Source of the DNA: VHCN01 sp964589935
GTDB taxonomy: Bacteria > Verrucomicrobiota > Verrucomicrobiia > Limisphaerales > VHCN01
Assembly: GCA_964589935.1 (NCBI GenBank)
Contig: CAZPVD010000001.1
Span: 868,001 to 932,000, forward strand
Length of the DNA: 64,000 nt
Direction: 5' to 3'
Position numbers and translations under genes: made by a program. Below, piece by piece: positions 61,153 to 64,000 of the stretch; positions within the stretch are counted from its first letter, which is position 1, and every line of letters starts with the position of its first letter. The notes beneath the pieces are model-generated. The model had not been told where the DNA came from. It made no database searches and saw only the letters and a program-made list of their open reading frames with translations.

Positions 61153-61294
61153 GCAGGATTGGAACATGGCCTGAACATCGAGGCCGTCGTTCCGTGACGC
61201 GCATCATTCAACGAGAACTTTCCTTTTTCAACTGGTAAAACCAACTGGTGATATTTTTCTTCCGCCCGCGCCGCCCAGCCGCTTTCATCTCCAC
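61153..61294. promoter_or_regulatory. Divergent region between kinase and NagB-like genes
   Basis: These 142 bp must hold the promoters of both the phosphorelay run (minus) and the NagB-like gene (plus). An AT-rich stretch at about 61215-61255, with repeated AACTGGT words, is the clearest candidate for promoter or operator DNA. No firm -10/-35 pair was assigned. Confidence 0.35.
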
Positions 61295-62224
61295 ATGCCA
61301 CGCAAGCTCTCCTCCATCGCCCCCGACTGGTGGGACTACACCACCCTCGACGCCGGCGTCGTCGCCGCCGCCGCCAAGCTCACGCCCGAGAAATTGCTCA
61401 AACTCTCGCGGCCCGGCTTCAAAGTGGTTTTCTACGACACGCTGGAGGATTTCTACCTCGCCGAAGCGCTCGAATACATCTCCGCGTGGAAGCAATCCAC
61501 GCCAGACAACCCCGTTGGCATCTGCGGCCCGATTGGTCCCACCGAGCAACTCCCCCTCGTCGCGCGCATCGTGAACGCCCTCGGCCTCGACATCCGCTCC
61601 GGCCATTTCTGGGGGATGGACGAGTGGTTCCTCGACGGCAAGGAAGCGCCGCCGACGCATCCGCTCTCCTTCGAGAAGGCCGACCGCGAACTGTGCTTCA
61701 GCCGCATCGACAGGAAACTCGTCATGCCCGACGCGAACCTGCACTTCCCCAAGGCCGACACGGCTTCCTACCGCAAAACTTGGCAAGGTGTCCGCTGCGC
61801 GGTCATGCAAGGCGGCCAGGGAGACATCAAACACTGGGCCTTCAATGATCCGCCGCAGCGCAAAGGCCGTTGGAAAGACACGCCCCCTCCGCCGTCCGAG
61901 TATCGCAAACTTGCCACGCGCGTCGTGGACCTTCATCCCATCACCATTGCGCAGAACGCGCGCACCAGCGGAGGCGGGAACATCACCCTGGTGCCCACGC
62001 AGGCCATCAGCGTCGGCCCCGTCGAGACCTGGCAGGCCGAGAAAGTCTCCATCTGGCACGCCGGCTGTCACGACAACCCCTTTGGCCAGCGCCTCACCGC
62101 CTTCATGATCTCGCAGAAACTTCCCGACAGCTCCGTGCCCATGTCATTGCTCGCCGACCATCCCAACGTGCAATTCAACTACTACCGCCAAGGCATCGGC
62201 AACTGCGACGTGGAAATGCACTGA
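61295..62224 (+). CDS. NagB-like sugar-phosphate isomerase/deaminase
   Basis: The 309-aa protein is related to glucosamine-6-phosphate deaminase. The phosphate loop is changed to ICGPIGPTEQLP, the active-site acid motif appears as GMDEWFLDG, and the usual GIGxDGHIAFNEP motif is GGQGDIKHWAFNDPP, keeping the His and an Asp in place of Glu. The C-terminus has RTSGGGNITLVPTQAISVG, the ligand-binding loop. It may act on another amino sugar or be a regulatory homologue. It is divergent from the kinase and alone in its operon; a 24-bp gap separates its stop from that of the converging YD gene. Confidence 0.75.
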   Translation: MPRKLSSIAPDWWDYTTLDAGVVAAAAKLTPEKLLKLSRPGFKVVFYDTLEDFYLAEALEYISAWKQSTPDNPVGICGPIGPTEQLPLVARIVNALGLDIRSGHFWGMDEWFLDGKEAPPTHPLSFEKADRELCFSRIDRKLVMPDANLHFPKADTASYRKTWQGVRCAVMQGGQGDIKHWAFNDPPQRKGRWKDTPPPPSEYRKLATRVVDLHPITIAQNARTSGGGNITLVPTQAISVGPVETWQAEKVSIWHAGCHDNPFGQRLTAFMISQKLPDSSVPMSLLADHPNVQFNYYRQGIGNCDVEMH

Positions 62225-62248
62225 CGATGGCAAAAAAGTTCGTAACAG

Positions 62249-62686
62249 CTATTTCTTCAGCACGTAAAAGATGACACCGGGCGGCGCGTTGATCGTCGCG
62301 GTGAACTGGCCGTTCTGCGCCACGGGCGTGACGGCGACAGGCGTGTAGGTGATCGGTGAACGCAGATTTGGCGTGCTATACAACACGAAGCCGGTGGCGG
62401 CGGAATGCCACGCGAAGGTGACCTGCCCGCCGCCGGTGGCTGAATTGAGCGCGGGACCGGGCGCGGAGGATTGCGTGAGGTTCCCGGCCACATCATAGGC
62501 GAGGAAGAGGTTCGTGCTGTTGCCGTAATCCGCCGCGACGAGACGGCCCGCGGCGTCGTAGGTGAAGCTGATCGGGCCGGCGGAGAGCGGTTTGGCGAAG
62601 AGCAACAGGCCGGCGAGGAACAGGCACGACGCGGCGAGCACGCGCAGAGCGACGATGGGTTGTGGGCGAATGATGATGGAGTTCAT
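62249..62686 (-). CDS. Small secreted protein with one YD repeat and a beta-sandwich tail
   Basis: The 145-aa product has a signal peptide (about 1-36, with ALRVLAASCLFLAGLLLF), then one complete RHS/YD repeat pair (SFTYDAAGRLVAADYG and AYDVAGNLTQSS), and a C-terminal strand-rich domain of the FVLYSTPNL...VIFYVL type that Verrucomicrobia use at the ends of large secreted proteins. It lies 20 bp behind the RHS gene on the same strand. It is not an obvious toxin immunity protein, as it is exported. It may be a fragment left from a larger RHS gene or a small companion of it. Confidence 0.75.
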   Translation of the reverse strand: MNSIIIRPQPIVALRVLAASCLFLAGLLLFAKPLSAGPISFTYDAAGRLVAADYGNSTNLFLAYDVAGNLTQSSAPGPALNSATGGGQVTFAWHSAATGFVLYSTPNLRSPITYTPVAVTPVAQNGQFTATINAPPGVIFYVLKK

Positions 62687-62706
62687 GGCAAAAGTTTTTA
62701 TGGCGT

Positions 62707-64000
62707 TTAGAAAACCTCATCAATCGGGCCGGACGAATCGCCCGTGACGGGGACTACATCGCTCGGTTGAGGAACATCGTCCGTCGGCGGAACGGGCGGA
62801 GCGGCAAGATCGTCAATACCAATAATATCAGGCGATCCATCTGCGTTAAAATCCGCAACCGACATGACATAATTGGCTCCGCCTAGACCTACACTTCCTG
62901 ACCAGCCTCCACCTCCAAGAAATCCGCTCCAAGGTGCGGACGCTCCTAGACCTGGACCTACTATGACGCTGCCCGCGCCCCGATTGAGGGCAACGACATC
63001 TTGTGCGTTATCCATGCTCCCGATAACTCCGCCAATAAGGCTGTCCGGCTTGGGTCGCTCGGTAGGAGGGCTTTCCCATGTTAAGCCGGAAATGCCAGCG
63101 AGGTCGTTCGCTAATTCTTGCCGTCTCTTTTCTGTTTTGCGAACGCTGGCTTTAGCCGCCTGCATAAGGTCCTGTCTTTCGGACTCACGAAGCATAGAAT
63201 TGAGATCATTGATGCTGCCTGTGCCCTGGCCAGCGCCAGTAGTGGAGCCTGTGCCGGGGCCAATGATAGTGCTGCTATCACTGCCCATTGGGTCTATGAA
63301 CTGGAGCGGCCTTCTGGACGAGTAATCATAAGGATTCAATTCCAGCGGGCTGTTGAGACGCGGCCAGCGCCGATCACGCGAGAGAAACCTTGAACTCACC
63401 GGGTCATAATACCGTGCCCGCATCTGACTCAAGTTCGCCGCCGGCTCGGCCCTCACGCCGTATCTCCCGACGTAGGTGAACGGCTGCGTGCTGGTGCCCG
63501 TGTGGCCCAGCAGCACGCCGTAGGGCGTGTAGGCGTAGGCGTCCGTCACCGAGCCATTGGCCGCCGTGAGCGCTAGAGTCGAGCCGACCTGGTCAAAGTG
63601 ATAGTGGCTCACCGCGTTGCCGTTGGCCGGATCAATCGCGTAGAGCAGCTTCCCGCCGGGTGTCCACACGTAGTAACGCTGCATCTGACTCGTCGTGTCG
63701 TTGCGCTCCGCCATGATCGGCGCGAGCCGGATGGCGTGGTTGTAAAAGTAACGCAGCGTCACACCCGACGCCGTGCGCGTTTGGAGGTTGTTCAACCCGT
63801 CATACGCCAGCGTCACCGCGTCAATCTGCTTGAGTCGCGACGCGCCGTCCCACTGGAACGTGTGCCCCGGCAATGCGGTCTGCCGCCCGCTCGCGTCGTA
63901 ACTGTGGCCGGGTGAATTGATCTGGTGCGCCGCGTCGTAGCTGTAACTCTTGAGGTTCGGCTGGTGCAGGCCCGCCGGGTCCAGTGGAGCCGTGGAGTTG
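62707..64000 (-). CDS. RHS repeat-associated core protein, cut by the right window edge
   Basis: The frame stays open from the right edge to the stop at 62707-62709, so about 430 C-terminal codons are seen and the 5' end is missing. YD repeats such as HSYDASGRQTALPGHTFQWD lead into the RHS core with RYYDPVSSRFLSRDRRWPR and NPYDYSSRRPLQFIDPMGS. The variable C-terminal part (about 190 residues) has a Gly/Thr-rich stretch, a charged helix (SVRKTEKRRQELANDLAG), then a Gly-rich segment and an FG-GAP/VCBS-like DFNADGSPDIIGIDDL calcium loop. I recognise no toxin fold. It is probably a surface or secreted polymorphic protein. Confidence 0.88.
   Translation of the reverse strand, partial: NSTAPLDPAGLHQPNLKSYSYDAAHQINSPGHSYDASGRQTALPGHTFQWDGASRLKQIDAVTLAYDGLNNLQTRTASGVTLRYFYNHAIRLAPIMAERNDTTSQMQRYYVWTPGGKLLYAIDPANGNAVSHYHFDQVGSTLALTAANGSVTDAYAYTPYGVLLGHTGTSTQPFTYVGRYGVRAEPAANLSQMRARYYDPVSSRFLSRDRRWPRLNSPLELNPYDYSSRRPLQFIDPMGSDSSTIIGPGTGSTTGAGQGTGSINDLNSMLRESERQDLMQAAKASVRKTEKRRQELANDLAGISGLTWESPPTERPKPDSLIGGVIGSMDNAQDVVALNRGAGSVIVGPGLGASAPWSGFLGGGGWSGSVGLGGANYVMSVADFNADGSPDIIGIDDLAAPPVPPTDDVPQPSDVVPVTGDSSGPIDEVF

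Noticed and set aside
62249..62686. Immunity gene for an RHS toxin
   Set aside because: The product has a signal peptide and a YD repeat, and the RHS C-terminus shows no toxin fold, so the immunity reading is not supported.

Overview
The window looks like chromosomal DNA from a Verrucomicrobiota bacterium, probably near the Pedosphaera/Limisphaera branch; this is inference from gene content, since no rRNA gene is present. Supporting signs are a GC-rich genome, an STK-linked ECF sigma factor beside a zinc-ribbon Ser/Thr kinase, Asn/Thr-rich giant secreted proteins, prepilins with Ala before the cleavage site, and a four-gene pseudopilin set arranged like the one TIGRFAM calls 'Verru_Chthon cassette' proteins A-D. 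No tRNA, rRNA, CRISPR array, transposase or prophage was recognised, and no gene-free stretch exceeds about 280 bp.

Left part (1-11.9 kb): the N-terminus of a secreted protein cut by the window edge, a 39-residue membrane microprotein, a 1279-aa Ser/Thr kinase with its ECF sigma factor, a three-gene plus-strand set (dienelactone hydrolase, polytopic membrane protein, membrane-anchored HLHP/HVHP protein), a transketolase and a small Cys-rich secreted protein.

Central part (11.9-33 kb): housekeeping genes. On the minus strand run argJ-argB-argD-(AlkA-like glycosylase)-argF-ispH-dgt. On the plus strand run queE, a class III aminotransferase, rsmA and a Nudix hydrolase with a basic tail. Then, on the minus strand, come sppA, upp, an M24 peptidase, htpX, a sigma-70 factor, apt, a PAP2-GT39 fusion, an OGG1-like glycosylase and comB.

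Right-central part (33-61.2 kb): about 28 kb entirely on the minus strand, which is the most interesting region. In transcription order it encodes a REC-histidine kinase, three paralogous REC-Hpt-REC proteins, PilB2, PilT, PilB and PilC, then a hairpin terminator. A BrnT/BrnA-like toxin-antitoxin pair follows, with a palindrome before it. Next come five prepilin-like proteins, a 1287-aa pseudopilin-like protein and a 2757-aa subtilase with P-domain, NHL, CBM5/12-like and PPC-like modules. A CBM5/12-like module also sits inside the PilW-like pseudopilin. I read this as a candidate pseudopilus-based secretion or surface-processing system, with the giant protease as likely cargo or partner and the phosphorelay as likely controller. 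No secretin, prepilin peptidase or PilMNO/GspLM genes are present, so it is not self-contained here.

Right edge (61.3-64 kb): a divergent NagB-like sugar-phosphate isomerase, a small secreted YD-repeat protein, and an RHS protein that runs off the window.
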